Source: Neoceratodus forsteri
Lineage: Eukaryota > Chordata > Ceratodontiformes > Ceratodontidae
Reading direction: 5' to 3'
DNA: 64,000 nt
NCBI GenBank assembly: GCA_016271365.2
Contig: CM057456.1
Span: 1,397,201,001 to 1,397,265,000 of the forward strand
Shown: piece after piece, positions 21,001 through 32,830 of the stretch
Numbering within the stretch: the stretch's first letter is position 1
Layout: each line of letters starts with the position of its first letter
Notes under the pieces: generated by a model
Seen by the model: only the letters and a program-made list of their open reading frames with translations
Databases searched by the model: none
Told to the model about the DNA's origin: nothing
Position numbers and translations under genes: made by a program

Positions 21001-22879
21001 ACATAACTTGAACTTGAGCTCTACGCTAATAGTGTAAGTCCGTACCCGATAATCTACACTGTCACTGGAGATCAACATTGAGAGCTTTACCAAGTTCAGC
21101 TTGTTTGGGTTCTACTTCACGTAGATTGTTGTTTTTGGGGGGAGGGGCATACCTCTCACCTTTACCACATGCAAGGGATCATCCTCCACTTTATGACACA
21201 GAAGCTCTGTCCCACAGGTAGAATGCATTCCACATGAATGAAAAGCAACAGTTCCCATTCACTCACAGTGCTGAATGTACAGCAGGCCTGGTGACCATGA
21301 AAGCACACACTTCCACCGAGTGGTCTGAGTGTCTCTGTCAAAGATTTGCTGCTATATCCCACATTCTGCCTCTTTGTGCCACATTTGAGAGACAGTATCC
21401 CACATTTGAGCGATAAATTGTTGAGTGGTATTGAGGGAGGGGACACTGCATTAAACAATTAAAGCACAGTGGTTCACCAGAAGGAGCAGCACTGCACATG
21501 TTCTCCCACCCCTGTCTCCAGATGTATGCTTTTTTCAAGTTGACTACAAAGAGAGGAGGTTTGTGAACTACAGGGGATGTGGTTTTACCACCACTAGAAG
21601 GATGTGCTGGTCTCAGCCCATCTGATTGCAGTTCTCAGACACTGAATGTGGTTTGTATGCCACAGAGCTAGGGCAAAAGAAGAAGAAATGTAACAGAAAT
21701 CTTCAGTTTGCCATTAAGGATATGGTGTTCATCATTTTGAGAAAACTAGTGGGGAATGCCTAATTCAATATCTATAGCAGTAGATGGGTTTCTTCAATGA
21801 GCTGGTATCTTACTAGTTGACTTTCCTGGACTGGAATCTGAGAAAGCCAGTTGCTGTCAGCTTTGAGAGTAATAACAAGGCAAAACCTTAAAAATGCAGT
21901 ACTAGTTGGTTCCAGACTCGGGTGCAGGAACCTGGGTGTACATGGCACCACATCACCCCTACTTTTTCTGGACATTGAAGCTGCGGAAACTTTACATAGC
22001 AGTACCTTTGAAGCTCTGCCGATGCCCTTTCAGCTGATCTCAGGCTGTTTCTGCCCTGTAGCAGCCCGGCCCCAGCCTGAGTTGAAGTGCTGGAATGAGT
22101 ACCTTTTTTTCTCAAAATGGCCATCTTGAAAAGAAATAGCCTTCCCCCAGCCCACAGATGACACCAAGTTTAACAGATAGTCTGCTTGGAATAAATTAAC
22201 TGGTTAGTACTGTTTTCTGCCTTTGTTTTGAGCGAGTGAGCTGGGGGGAGAGAGGGAGAATGAGTGTGAGTTCAAGAATGATGGGGGGGGATGAGAGGGC
22301 GCCCTTGTCTCTGCGCACACTGCTGCCCCTTGGATTACAGAGGAACCTGTTTTGGTAGGAAAAAAACCCAGCAGCACTCAGTAACATAAGGTATGTGATT
22401 TTAGTGCACTGGAACAGGTGGAGTCACTGTCAGGAGTGCGGGGCAGAGCCAGAGGTAGCTGCACTTGCTAAAAAACCTAAGAACTTCAAAGACCGAGACT
22501 ACCAGCATTTGCTTTACTTGCTCTGAACTGTAAATCCTTTATCTGCTGTGTCTTGTCTGCTCCTTTATAACAGGAGTACCTTTACAAATGTGAGAGATGA
22601 GAGCTGAAAGGTTTATTTTTTTTAGTTACTTCTTTTCATTAGATAAAAATACGTTAAGCAGTTCAAATGTCTGTACAGCAGGATTACGCTTAAGTACAAT
22701 TATACACCTGTAAAGAGCCTGGTAAAAAGAGATTTATATACATAGTTGAGTTAATACTCAAGCGGGTACATCCACATGTATAAAACATGTAGTGCAATAC
22801 AGTCAACAGTGAGAGAACATCCCTAACAAAACTACCTCTAAACATACAGAAGTCATAATTACTGTTAAATCACCTGTTA
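21001..22879. other. Intron sequence, no gene seen
   Basis: No exon of the RAPGEF5-like gene and no clear transposon signature found. Open frames are short and of unlikely composition. Confidence 0.5.
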
Positions 22880-23450
22880 TGTACAGTGTGAGTCAACCAA
22901 ATTTGGGATGGGAAACTGAGTCAGTAAATGTTTAACCTTGGACACTAGGGGAGTCAGCTGGGCAGGGAGACCTGCTCGATGTGACATTGTTAGGGCCTGG
23001 AGGGTGGGATGCCCAATTCGGCAAGAGGAGAGGTTGATTGTGGCTCTAAAGGGAGCCCAGATCTATTTGTACTTTATCAGAGTGCCCTTAGTGAAGTTGG
23101 ACATCCTTTCAAACTTAGCCAGTTTCCCATTGATGCTTTCCAATGTTGTCACGAGGGTTCTTCCAGGGTTCTCCAGCTCTGGAGGAAGACACCATGATCC
23201 AGCTGTGAAGATGCTTGGGGAGACCGAAGGTCTCTGGAGGAACCATTAGCAGCCAGAAATCCTGGGATTTCGGAAGAAGTGCTTCAGTGTATTCTTACAG
23301 AAGGCAGTAACTTTCTGCCAGAAGGGAGTGACCATAGAGCAGTACCAGAGAATGTGTGCCAGGTTACTTCCCAGGCTGCCACACCTCCAGCATCAGTCAC
23401 TGGGCAGGAGCTGCATGGCTTTGAGTTGAGCGGGGGTCCTATACAACTGA
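22880..23450 (-). pseudogene. L1-type ORF2 C-terminal fragment
   Basis: On the minus strand, 23399-23280 reads CWRCGSLGSNLAHILWYCSM followed by VTPFWQKVTAF. This is the Cys-rich CxxC-x(8)-H-x(4)-C motif that closes ORF2 of L1-group LINEs. Reading continues with stops toward 22880 (ENPGRTLVTTLESINGKLAK). Only the 3' part survives. It lies inside the large intron, antisense to the gene. It could belong to the L1 or Tx1 branch. Confidence 0.72.
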
Positions 23451-23470
23451 TGCATGATTTATTTTTTGGG

Positions 23471-23765
23471 GGGGAGGGTCAGGAAGGCCCTACTTTCCAT
23501 ACAGGCATAATGAGTGAGCCTCTGGACAGCAGACCATTGGGAGTTGTGAAAAAAAAAAAAGAAGAGAAGCCATAAGGGACTGCTATATTTGGATATTCCC
23601 TGGCAAGGGCATGGTGGTCTGAAATTTCCCTTAGGACCCCCCCGCCAACAATACAACCCCATATGAGTACATTGTGAGGTTTCTGAGTTTTCCTGACAGC
23701 AACATAGTTGTGACCCTTACCTAGAGAAAACACTATACATATATATATATATATATACATTTTTT
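23471..23765. other. Homopolymers and TA microsatellite
   Basis: Contains a G run near 23468, an A run near 23550-23561, a C run near 23637 and a (TA)n tract at about 23736-23757. No gene. Confidence 0.6.
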
Positions 23766-23989
23766 TTTCTTTGCAAAAAACTCCATTAATGCATCAGTTA
23801 GGGTGAATACTACAGCAACAAAAGCAGGGAATTGAGGCATTAAGTGTAACTCGTTAGATTCCAACCCAGGATGTTTCAAACTGTAGCTCTGTGCGCTACC
23901 CACCACACCACTGCAGCACTGTCATTGATTTCTGCTTTTCTATGTATTAGTTTCTGTCACTGTGGAAGCGGAGAAATGTTCAAAATAAA

Positions 23990-24425
23990 CAGAATGGTTT
24001 TGAAAGCAGACTGGAAAATTTTCAAAAGCAACACCACAGCTTTGGAAAACATGTTAAAATTGAAGAAAATGGTAGAAAAAGCACCTTTTTTTTACAAAAA
24101 CAGCACAAAAATGTTTGAAAACGCTCCCTCGCTTGTGAAAATGGAACACTTCCATTTCTGTAGACAGTACTTGATAACATGCGAAAACTGGAGAAAATGG
24201 TCGAAAAAGCACCTTTTTTTGCAAAAACAATATGAAAATGTTCAAAAATGCTCCCTGGCTTACAAAATTGGGATGCTTCCATTTCTACAAACAGTGCTTC
24301 ATAACATGTGAAAATTGGAGAAAATGGTTGAAAAAGCACCTTTTTTTCCAAAATCAACACGAAAATGTTTGAAAACGCTCCCTCGCTTCCGAAAATGGGA
24401 TGCTTCCATTTCCACAAATAGTACT
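23990..24425. repeat. 126-bp tandem repeat, ~3.4 copies
   Basis: Unit marker GAAAATGGT(A/C/T)GAAAAAGCACC at about 24066, 24192 and 24318, a period of 126 bases. Each unit also holds GAAAATGTTTGAAAACGCTCC and ATGCTTCCATTTC. Because 126 is a multiple of three, the array gives long repetitive reading frames on both strands. I regard these as artefacts. Confidence 0.85.
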
Positions 24426-24429
24426 TCAT

Positions 24430-24700
24430 TTTTGGAAAAGAATGCCCCATTTTCACACAAAAAATTAGCATTTTCACAAAAAAATGCCCCATTTTCAAAC
24501 AAAATGCCTTATTTTCTCAAAAACATGCCCCATTTTTGAACAAAAATGCCCCATTTTCAAACACAAATGTTCAGTTTTCACAAATAAATCCCCATTTTCA
24601 AACAAAAATGCCCCATTCTCACAAACAAAATGCCAAATTTTCAGACGCAAATGCCCCATTTTTGAACAAAAATGTCCGATTTTCGAAAAAAAATTTTTTT
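24430..24700. repeat. Short degenerate repeat (~20-30 bp) AATGCCCCATTTTCAAAC
   Basis: About ten irregular copies of a unit built on AATGCCCCATTTT followed by C/T/G-AAACAAA. It directly follows the 126-bp array and shares its A/T-rich style, so it probably arose from part of that unit. Confidence 0.8.
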
Positions 24701-25270
24701 AGAAAAAATTCCATTTTTGTGTTGAACACCTAACTTTTCCCATAGGAAATAATGGGAAATTAAAAGTTTAGTAACTTTTGAACATATTTCTGTTTTTTCA
24801 CCAAACCTTCAAAAAGCACATATGTGACTCAAATCCTTCCTATCCTAAAAATTTCAGCCCATAACATAAAGCCATTTCTGAGATCCAGGATGACAAAAAA
24901 AGGTAAAAATAAAAAATCCAGATTTTTCTGTTTTTTAAACACTTCATATCTCAGAAACCACTCAACGGATTCCCACCAAATTTGGCAGGTCCTACTCATA
25001 GAGATTATGCATGCCAAATTTCATGCAAATCCGTTGAACGGCTCCAAAGTTATTAACCCTCAAAATTTGGACTTTAACATAGAAGTGCACTTTTACCCTA
25101 ACTATAGTGCTGCAACCGTGCCAGTTTAATATACATATACTGTATATATAGTTCTAATTCCTACAGGGTTGCATGACCAGGTTTCTGGGTTTTGTTGCTT
25201 TCCTTACCTAGAATTGTAAGCTTGGGGCACACATGGCTCCGAAGTTTTCTTCCCATCCAGAGCCAATGGT

Positions 25271-25740
25271 GGCTTTGTTCATGGAGGAGGGGAAGAGGCT
25301 CACCCACGTCGGCGGTGAGCACTGAATGGCAGTAGCTGCTCAGTGGGACTGGGACAGTCGGCACTGCAGTAGAGGGGCTTATCAGAGACAATCATCAGCG
25401 CCAGCAAGGGCACAAATCTTGAACCGCGGCTGGGGCTTTTTCTGGGCAGGCCCAGCCGTGCGCCTCAGGATCGGGATTTCTGAACTGCTTGGGCTCATCG
25501 GAGCCAATCAGGAGGTGCCAGAAGAGTGTGAAACTTGAACCACAGCTTGGGCTATTTAAAGGCAGGCCCAGCCATGCTCCTCTTAACTGGCTTTGTTCGT
25601 GTAGGAGGGGAAAAGGCTCAACCGAGTCGGCGGTGAGCACTTAGCAGCCATAGCTGCTCAGTGGGACCGGGACAGTCAGCACCACAGCAGAGGGGCTTAT
25701 CGGAGGCAATCCGGGACCGGGATTTCTGAACTGCTTGAAA
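25271..25740 (+). repeat. Duplicated GC-rich modules, possible LINE 5' region
   Basis: A block at 25271-25410 (GGCTTTGTTC, GAGGAGGGG, GTCGGCGGTGAGCACT, CAGTGGGAC) recurs at 25589-25713, a spacing of 318 bases. A second module (CTTGAACC, CAGGCCCAGCC) is duplicated at about 25419 and 25533. The later copy includes CTATTTAAAGGCAGG, which resembles a TATA-type core. The array lies about 300 bases upstream of the first CR1 ORF1 remnant, so it may be its repeated 5' UTR/promoter. That role is inference. Confidence 0.45.
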
Positions 25741-26045
25741 AATCCTCCCCTGCCCCCGACCTTTATTAAATACACAAAAGGGCATGGGGCCTGGGCTCGA
25801 AGGTTGTGAAAGAGACTATTTTGCCAGTTCATTGGACATAAGGACTGAGAGGAAGGGCTCCTACTGTTCTACTGTTGTTTTAAGGGGCTACACTAGTATT
25901 ATTCACTGATCTGATGACTTACATCGATTGTTTTATCTGTTGCAAAGCCCTCAGTCTAGACTTCTACTCAAGTTCAAGCCTAGGCTCTGCACTATATAGT
26001 TTTAGGTCAATTTTCCTGATATTCCAGTTTTGGTTAACAGTTTAA

Positions 26046-27970
26046 ATGACTGGGGTGGAATGGGGGTACGAGAGGGGAGGTTGGAAGGTGGGGAGGGGGA
26101 ACAGTCCCATTGATAGATGGGGAGGACGTCAGAAGGGGCAGGGTTACCACTGGAAGGAGAGAGGGTCTTCTACGGCCTCAAGATGGAGGTGGGGCAGACT
26201 GGTGGGCTGTAGTGGATGCGGCGCTTCAATGGCCCTGAACGCACTGTGAAGGCTGAGATACTGCCCAGTATGTGCTAGGATAGGGGAACTAGCAGCAGAG
26301 GTTAACTGGCTCAGGGAAGAGCTGAGCAGGTGGATACAGGACATGCATGCGGGGGGTAGAAGGCTTGTGGACACTGATAGGAAGGGGTGGCGGGCGGAGA
26401 ACATGGTTATAGGGGGGTGGTTCGAGTCAAAAAAGGCATGCCAAGATCGGGGAATCAAACAAGGTTAGGGAGGACTGGTCAGTCAGAAGAGACACAGTTG
26501 ATAGGCAGAGAGTGGGGTCTGTCAGTGGTGGAGGTAAAAGGGATGCAAGGACGTAGGGCAGGGAATCAGACTTGCTGAAAGGAGAAGCTGATAGGCAGTC
26601 TACAGGGATGTTACAGGTCTCCAATACGTATGAGCCACTAGCGGGCACCATGCTGGAAGGGGGTGGGGTAAAATGGCCACAAGTACACAGGGCAGGAAAT
26701 CAAACTCGCTGAAAGGGGAAGCTGGTACGCGGTCCACAGGGGTGTTACAGGTCTCCAATAGGTATGAGCTACTAGCGGGCACCATGTTGGAAGGAGTCTC
26801 GGATGAAGATGTGGAATCGGTGATTGGGGGTGGGGTAGGGTTGGGAGGCACAAGCAAGGGAAAGGTCGTGCAGCAGGCTACAGGGTCAACTAAGGGTTCA
26901 GGAAGGAAAGGGAATGGTGCTGGGAGTGGGGGTGCAACTGGCAGTAAAAGATAAACAAGTGGTAAGACCTGGGCAGGATGGAGCCCGGAGAGCAAGGGGC
27001 CAGGGAGCCCAGGTAGAAGGGAGAAGTGAAAGGGTGGAGGGGGTGGATGGAGCAAAGGGACATGGAGAGAAGAAGGGGTCGCATGGTGGAATTAGCCAGG
27101 GTGCTCAAGTAGTACAGGAAATGGTAGAGGCCACTGTCTCAAGGCTGAATGGTATCACAATGGCTGACGATAAATATCTTTAGAACAAACCATGGGTGGG
27201 CTCTAATTGAAAGCATTAGAGGTGGTTAGTACTGCAAAGTCAGGGGAAGGCCCATCCACGGATCGGGGGGGTGGGCGCTCAAGGACTGGGCAAGAGAGCT
27301 GGGGTTAGGCAGTTGCAGAGCAGGTGAAGTAGGAGTAATCGAGGTTGGGGAGGGATTGAGAGGAGGCGGGGCAAGAGATGGGGAAGTAGAACAGACACAA
27401 AAAGCTTAGGGGAGAAGGACCACTACGCAGGTTACTCGGAAGGGAAGGGGATGTAAGGTGCTACTGATTGGGGCCACAGTCATCAGGGTAGTTAAGTGGG
27501 GGGTAGGAACAGTGCAGTTTGGATGGCGTGCATGCCAGGGATGACGGTGATGGACATAATCCACCATATACAGTACCCTCACGCTGGAAGGAACAGGACA
27601 GGTAGACACACCTGGTTTTCCATCTGGGTACCAACAATCTGGATGGGAACAGCGTCCATGGAGGTGCAGGCAAGATTTAAGGCCTTGGCTAGGTTCTGCA
27701 GAAGTCTTGGCTTCAAATCTCTGGCCTTCTCTGAAGTGCTGCCCGTGCCCAGAGCTAGTTCAGAGAGGAAACAAATACTTCAGGATTTCAACAGCTGGCT
27801 AGAGAAGTGGTGCAGGGAGATGGGATGTGGGATAGTAGGGGATGTGGGGAGTGACGTGGGATGACATGAGCCTCTTCACCTCTGATAGGCTCCACCTCAG
27901 TAAGGAGGGTGCAGCCATGTTGAAATGCAGGATGGGTGAATTTTTTGGAAGCAAGCTCCATTTAAACTAG
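26046..27970 (+). pseudogene. CR1 ORF1 with esterase (SGNH-like) domain, decayed
   Basis: Frames are broken, but the C-terminal esterase-like domain of CR1 ORF1 is recognisable from 27440 to 27970. Block I appears as VLLIGATVIR (a GDS-type block with the Ser lost). Block III is HLGTNNLDGNSV at about 27618-27653. FKALARFCRSLGFKSLAFSE follows, then the last block DRLHLSKEGAAM (the DxxH block) and a stop at 27968-27970. The upstream part (26046-27400) is Gly/Arg/Glu-rich and too decayed to assign. In CR1 elements ORF1 binds RNA; the esterase role is not settled. Confidence 0.72.
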
Positions 27971-28099
27971 ATAAGGGGAGTAGGCTGAACATTCAGCCGT
28001 CCAATACAGAGGTCGAGACGGGGGACCCATGGTCCCTCTCCCCGCATTGTGAAAGTGGGTGGGACTTCCAGGACACCCTTGGGGAAGGATGAGGTGGGG

Positions 28100-29636
28100 G
28101 GGTGCTGGTGAAGGGGGTTGGTGGTGAATGCCAAGAGTCTGGCAAACAAGATGAATGAGCTGATGGCTATCACTGTGCATGATAGCCTAGACATATTTGT
28201 GGTCACTGAGACATGGTGGAAGCATCATCACATGTGGGATACATCATCACTTGGATTCAGGCTTTTTAGGAAGGACAGGAGGGGGGTGTGGCACTGTATG
28301 TCAGAGAGGACATAAGGACAACGGAGGGGCAGGAGGGGGATGGAGAATCTGAACTCCTCTGGGTTACACTAGGCAGAAGGACAGAAGAGTCCTTAAGACT
28401 TGGGGTTATATACAGACCACCTGACCAGGGGGATGAACAGAACGGAGTGATGTTAGAGGACATTGCAAGGGTGGCTCTCAAAGGGGAAACACTACTGGCT
28501 GGGGACCTAAACCTCCCGGACATTGACTGGGCCATACCTGACGCGGTGTCGGCCAGGAGCAGGGGGATCCTGGAGGCACTGCAGGGGATGTTCCTCCAGC
28601 AGCTGATCAAAGCCCGACCAGGGGGTGCAACCTGCTAGATGTGATCCTGACGAATGGGAAGAGTGTGGAAGGGGTGGAGGTGGGAGAAAAATTAGGGAAC
28701 AGCAACCATAGGACCATCAGTTTCAGGGTTAGGGCAGGAAGGGAGGGATGTCGAACCAGCACAACTGTGCTGGATTTCAGGTGTACAGACTTTGGGAGGA
28801 TGAGGGAGAGGGTGAGAGAGGCATTGGAAGCCATGGGAGAAATCAACTAAGTGGAAGAACTATGGGGGGGTATCAGAGACAGGATGAAGGAGGCAACCTA
28901 AATGTGTGTTAGGACGGTAAGCAAAGGGACAAGGTGCAAGAGGCCCCTCTGGTTCAGCAAGGATGTGGCAAAAGTGGTTGGGAGCAGGAGGTGGGCATTC
29001 AAGAAATACAAAAAAAAACTCAAAACGAAGAAGACAAGGAGGCTTATAGGGAATTGAGGAGGCTAGTTAGGAAAGTTATCAGGAAAGCAAAGGCAACCAC
29101 AGAGGAGGGGATAGCATCACAGGTAAAGGAAGGGAATAAAACCTTTTTTAGATATGTGGGGGACAGGAGGAAGGTTGGTCAAGGAATTTCAAAGCTGAGG
29201 GGGAATGGTGGGGTCTTTACAGAAGGGGACAGGGAGAAAGCAGAAGAACTAAATAAGTAGTTCTGCTCAGTGTTTACGAGGGAGGGAAGGGGACCAGAAC
29301 TAAGGGGGAGGGCAGAGAATGTTGGGGTGGAAACCGGACCATTTAACATGGAGAGAGTTTGGGAAGAACTAGGCAGGCTAAAGGTGGACAAGGTTATGGG
29401 GCTGGATGGGCTCCACCCAAGTGTGATCCGGGAGCTAAAAGACGAGTTGGCTGCACCTCTGGCGAAAAGCCGTTCAGCCTGTCCCTAGACTCTGGTAGGG
29501 TGCTGGAGGACTGGAGGTGAGCGGTTGTAGTTCCTATACACAAAGGGGAAAGCAGGGAGCTGAGGGAGAACTACCGCCCAGTCAGCCTCACCGCAGTGGT
29601 GGGCAAGGTCATGGAGGCACTCATAAGGCAAGGCAA
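28100..29636 (+). pseudogene. CR1 ORF2, endonuclease and N-terminal RT (copy 1, 5' part)
   Basis: The APE-type endonuclease is visible in frames at 28118-28315 (NAKSLANKMNEL, FVVTETWW) and 28288-28850 (MALYVREDI, GVIYRPP, LLAGDLNLPDIDW, GNSNHRTISF). The linker and the start of RT follow at 28934-29488 (YFRYVGDRRK-like, LGRLKVDKVMGLDGLHPSVI) and 29517-29636 (IHKGESRELRENYRPVSLT). Stops occur at 28636 and 29258, among others. The protein would nick DNA and prime reverse transcription. It breaks off at MEALIR where the antisense LINE begins. Confidence 0.8.
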
Positions 29637-32127
29637 TTGTTATTTAAAAAGGACATCCAATTCCAGAGGCTCTGGGCACTGTACAAAATGAATAAACAAA
29701 TAAGAGACCCAGCAAAAATCAGAATAAATAATAATATTCCATGGATTATAAAATAAAATAAATTTGCCTAAAACAGTTTAAAAAACGGAGGTGACAGGGA
29801 ACTGAGATGAAGACCTTAGCAATCAGATCTCACTTATAAAGCTAAGTCGGCGAAAGCCTAGGCGAACTGGTGGGCCTTGAATACCTCCAAAGACTGGGCC
29901 TCCCTAACCCGAGATGGTAGTGAATTCCACAGGATGGGGCTAGCAATACTGAAAGCCCTGTTGACTGCAGTTTTTAACCTCGTCCTGGGAATCGCAAGGG
30001 GGCCCCTACCAGAGGAAAGGAGGGGACGGACCGAGACAGCAGGTGTAAGAAGGTTCATCAGGAAGCCAGGGTCCTGGCCACGTAGGGCCATATAGGTTAG
30101 GATCCCCACCTTGAAGAAGATCCTCCATCTGACCGGCAGCCAGTGCAGCTCACGCAGTACCGGTGTAATATGGCAATATTTAGGCTGCCCCATAAGTAGC
30201 CTGGCAGCTGCGTTCTGCACCAACTACGGTCTGTGGAGAGAACCTCCCATGACCCCGAGGTAGAGCGCATTACAGTAGTCAAGCCTTGATGTCAACAAGG
30301 CATGTATCAGAGTAGGGAGGTCCAGAGGTGGCACAAGGGGCTTTATCCTGGCAACATTCCTGAGATGGAAAAAATAGGAGCGGACAGTGGAAGATACTTG
30401 TGCCTCCATCATCAAACTTCCGTCTAGGATGACACCAAGATTCCGCACCTTAGAGGAGGCCTTCAATGGGACCAATCCCAGAATAAGTCCAGCCTCTGCA
30501 CCAGAGGCCATCCTATCCCGCACTCTGTTTGACTCCACCACCAATACCTCCATCTTATTAGGGTTCAGCCACAACCAGCTGGCGGCCATCCAGTCATTGA
30601 TCTCGGCAAGGCAGCTGTTTAGCACGTCTACCATGTTGGATGTTCCTGGGGCAAAGGACAAGTATAGCTAGGTATCATCAGCATAGCAATGAAACCCCAA
30701 ACCATACTTCCTAATGATCCCCCCCCCCCGGGGCAGCATGTACACTGCAAACAACATTGGGGACAAGACTGAACCCTGGGGAACTCCACACAGCTGGAGA
30801 CTAGGGGTTGAGGAGAAATTCCCCGTCACAACCCTTTGCCTCCTGTTGGTTAAAAATGACTCAAACCAGCAGATGACAGTACCGGTGAGTCCATAGAGTT
30901 CCCTAAGGCGGTCCAGCAACACACAATGGTCCACAGTGTCAAATGTTGAAGAGAGATCAAGGAGAACAAAAATTGTCCTTTTCCCTCGATCTCTAGCCCT
31001 GAGAATATCATTCTGCACCTGAACAAGTGCAGTTTCTGTGCTATGCCTCACCCGAAATCCCGACTGGAGGGGTTCATATAACTCATGGGTCACAAGGTGC
31101 TCCTTCAACTGAAGTACCACTACCTTCTCCACAACCTTTGTCAAAATTGGGAGGTTGGAGATAGGATGGTAATTTGCCTTGATCTCCTGGTCCAAAGATG
31201 GTTTCTTTAGAAGTGGTCTCACCACTGCCTCCCTCAAGGCATTGGGGAAGACCCCCTCTGATAAGGAACACCAGATAATCAAGGCAAACACCGGGCCAAT
31301 GGTGTCAACGCGTCTCATCAAGAAATGCAATTGGCACCGGGTCCAGTTTACAAAAAGTGTGCTTCAGATTGGTCGCTACCTCAGTGACCTCATTTACCTC
31401 CACTGGTCTAAACTCTCCCCAACTAGATGGAGTGCACTCAGGACACTTCGGGCAACCACTGTCAGCTCTGGTCTGGCTGACTGAAGGAATTCCCTGCCAG
31501 ATATCAGACACCCTGTCTGAGAAGAACCAAGCAAACTCTTCACATTCAGCACTGGAAAAAACCTTCTTCGACTGTAGACAGGCTGGATGAAGTAGCCTGT
31601 CCACAGTCCGAAAAAGTGCAGCTGGTCGGTTCTTCCCAACAGCAATCTCCCTGGACAGAAATTCTGCCTTCTTACGGTTGATTGCCCCCGGTACACATTA
31701 TAGTGCGCACACAGGACCAGTTTGTCCTCCTTCAGCCTGGTCTTCCTCCAGCAGCGCTCTAACCTCCGACCCTTCTTCTTCAACTCCTTGAGCTCCCCAT
31801 CAAACCAAAGGGATCTCAAGTAGGAAGATTTGGGTCGTAAATGGACAGGTGCAAGGGAGTCAGTGGCAACCAATAGCACCCTATTATAGGTGCCAACTGC
31901 ATCACCAATGCCTCTGATACATGCATTGCCCACACTAGATAGATCAGCTACCGCCAAAAAACCCTCCGGGGTCAATCCCTGCAAAGGGCGGTAGCTCATC
32001 ATCTCTGTAGGGGGAGGGCATCCAGTGGGTGCCCCAAACATGAACCACACTGTGCAGTGATCGGACCATGCCACCCGATCAATCTTGAGATCATTTATCT
32101 CAAGCCCCAATGAGAACACCAAGTCCA
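29637..32127 (-). mobile_element. L2-like LINE inserted antisense in CR1
   Basis: A 5'-truncated LINE on the minus strand, from the C-terminal endonuclease (LDLVFSLGLEINDLKI, WSDHCTVWFMF near 32120-32040) to a 3' end near 29640-29760 that is AT-rich (ATTTATTTCATTTTG-like on the minus strand). It occupies the gap in CR1 copy 1. The family resembles the L2 clade, and the fragment at 47640-48350 is close to its C-terminus. I could not identify a target duplication, and flanking CR1 sequence is missing. Confidence 0.75.
29858..32127 (-). pseudogene. L2-like ORF2 (endonuclease C-term + RT), broken
   Basis: Minus-strand pieces in order: 32127-31394 (end of endonuclease and linker, SSYLRSLWFDGELKELKKKG), 31330-30668 (RT core: YHPISNLPILTKVVEKVV, SGFRVRHSTETALVQ, LLDLSSTFDTVDH, GVPQGSVLSPMLF, CYADDT), 30661-30224 (ASWLWLNPNKMEVLVV, LDYCNALYLG) and 30223-29858 (VQNAAARLLMG, HWLPVRWRI, WNSLPSRVRE). 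The YADD box is intact, but a stop follows directly after it and frames shift near 31360 and 30224. The order and motifs are those of jockey-superfamily LINEs. Confidence 0.8.
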
Positions 32128-32830
32128 GTCCCCCAGGGGTCGGTGCTGGGGTGCTCTTTTTCAATATCTGCATCTCAGACATAGCAGACCACTTCAGAGG
32201 ACATGAGGCCCTATTTGCGAATGATCTGAAAATCTGCCATAGGGTGGACACAGCAGGGGGTACAGAAGATGTGCGGAAGGACCTGGGGACTCTGGAATGG
32301 TGGGTGAATGCCTGGCAGTTGAATTTCAGCACCAAGAAATGTGCGGTAATGCACATGGGCAACAGGAACCCACAGGTAGAATACACGATTTGGGGGGGGG
32401 GGGCCATCAGGAGCACAGATCAAGAAAGAGATCTGGGGATAACAGTCACCAGTGACCTAAAGGTTGTGAAGCAGTGCACCAGGGCCGTGGGGAGGGTGTA
32501 TGGTATGCTGGCATGTATAGGTAGGGGAATTACAAGCAAGAGAAAGGTCCTGATGTCCCTGTACCAAGCCTTGGTGAGGCCACACCTCAAGTACGATGTC
32601 CAGTTCTGGAGGCCTTACCTCCAAAAGGACATAGCGTTGGTGGAAAGGGTTCAGAGAAGAGCGACCAAAATGAACAGAGATGCAGGGAATTGGGGCTATA
32701 CACACTGGAGATCAGAAGGGAGAAAGGAAACATAATTGAGACCTTTTAAGTATGTCAGAGGGATCCACAGAGTAGAGGTGGGGAGATTATTTCAGTGGAA
32801 GGTAGGCTCCAAAACACATGGTTAGTGTAA
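32128..32830 (+). pseudogene. CR1 ORF2 C-terminal half (copy 1, 3' part)
   Basis: Resumes CR1 copy 1 within the RT: LFNICISDIADHF-like, then LFANDLKICHRVDTAGG at 32211-32261, where the catalytic FADD/YADD box reads FAND (first Asp lost). WQLNFSTKKCAVMHMGN, YQALVRPHLKYDVQFWRPYL and VERVQRRATKM follow. The frame is open from 32085 to 32735 because it runs from the L2 insert into the CR1. Decayed sequence (RGIHRVEVGRLFQWK) continues to about 32825. Confidence 0.8.

Larger units (their letters stand above)
23768..25125. mobile_element. Unidentified element with internal tandem repeats
   Basis: The left edge (CTTTGCAAAAAACTCCATTA, GCATCAGTTAGGGT) matches the terminus of the fold-back element at 15872, and near the right edge ACCCTAACTATAGTGC is a decayed inverted counterpart. 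Between them lie two tandem arrays (23990-24425 and 24430-24700). A non-coding block at about 24735-25075 follows, with blocks such as AACTTTTGAACATATTTCTG and CACCAAATTTGGCAGG, later echoed as GCCAAATTTCATGCAAATCC. I infer a non-autonomous DNA transposon. The boundaries are tentative. Confidence 0.4.
26046..32830 (+). mobile_element. CR1-type LINE copy 1, with nested antisense LINE
   Basis: A long CR1-type element: ORF1 remnant to 27970, ORF2 endonuclease and first part of RT to about 29636, then an antisense L2-like insertion (29637-32127), then the rest of RT and the C-terminal tail (32128-32830). About 120 RT residues expected between GKVMEALIR and PQGSVLG are absent, so the nested event came with a deletion. 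The 3' UTR and octamer tail are missing. A second CR1 follows in the same orientation at 33300. Confidence 0.82.

Noticed and set aside
24022..24702. Repetitive frames on both strands, up to 158 residues
   Set aside because: They come from a 126-bp tandem unit divisible by three and a short derivative repeat. There is no start context, splice signal or domain.
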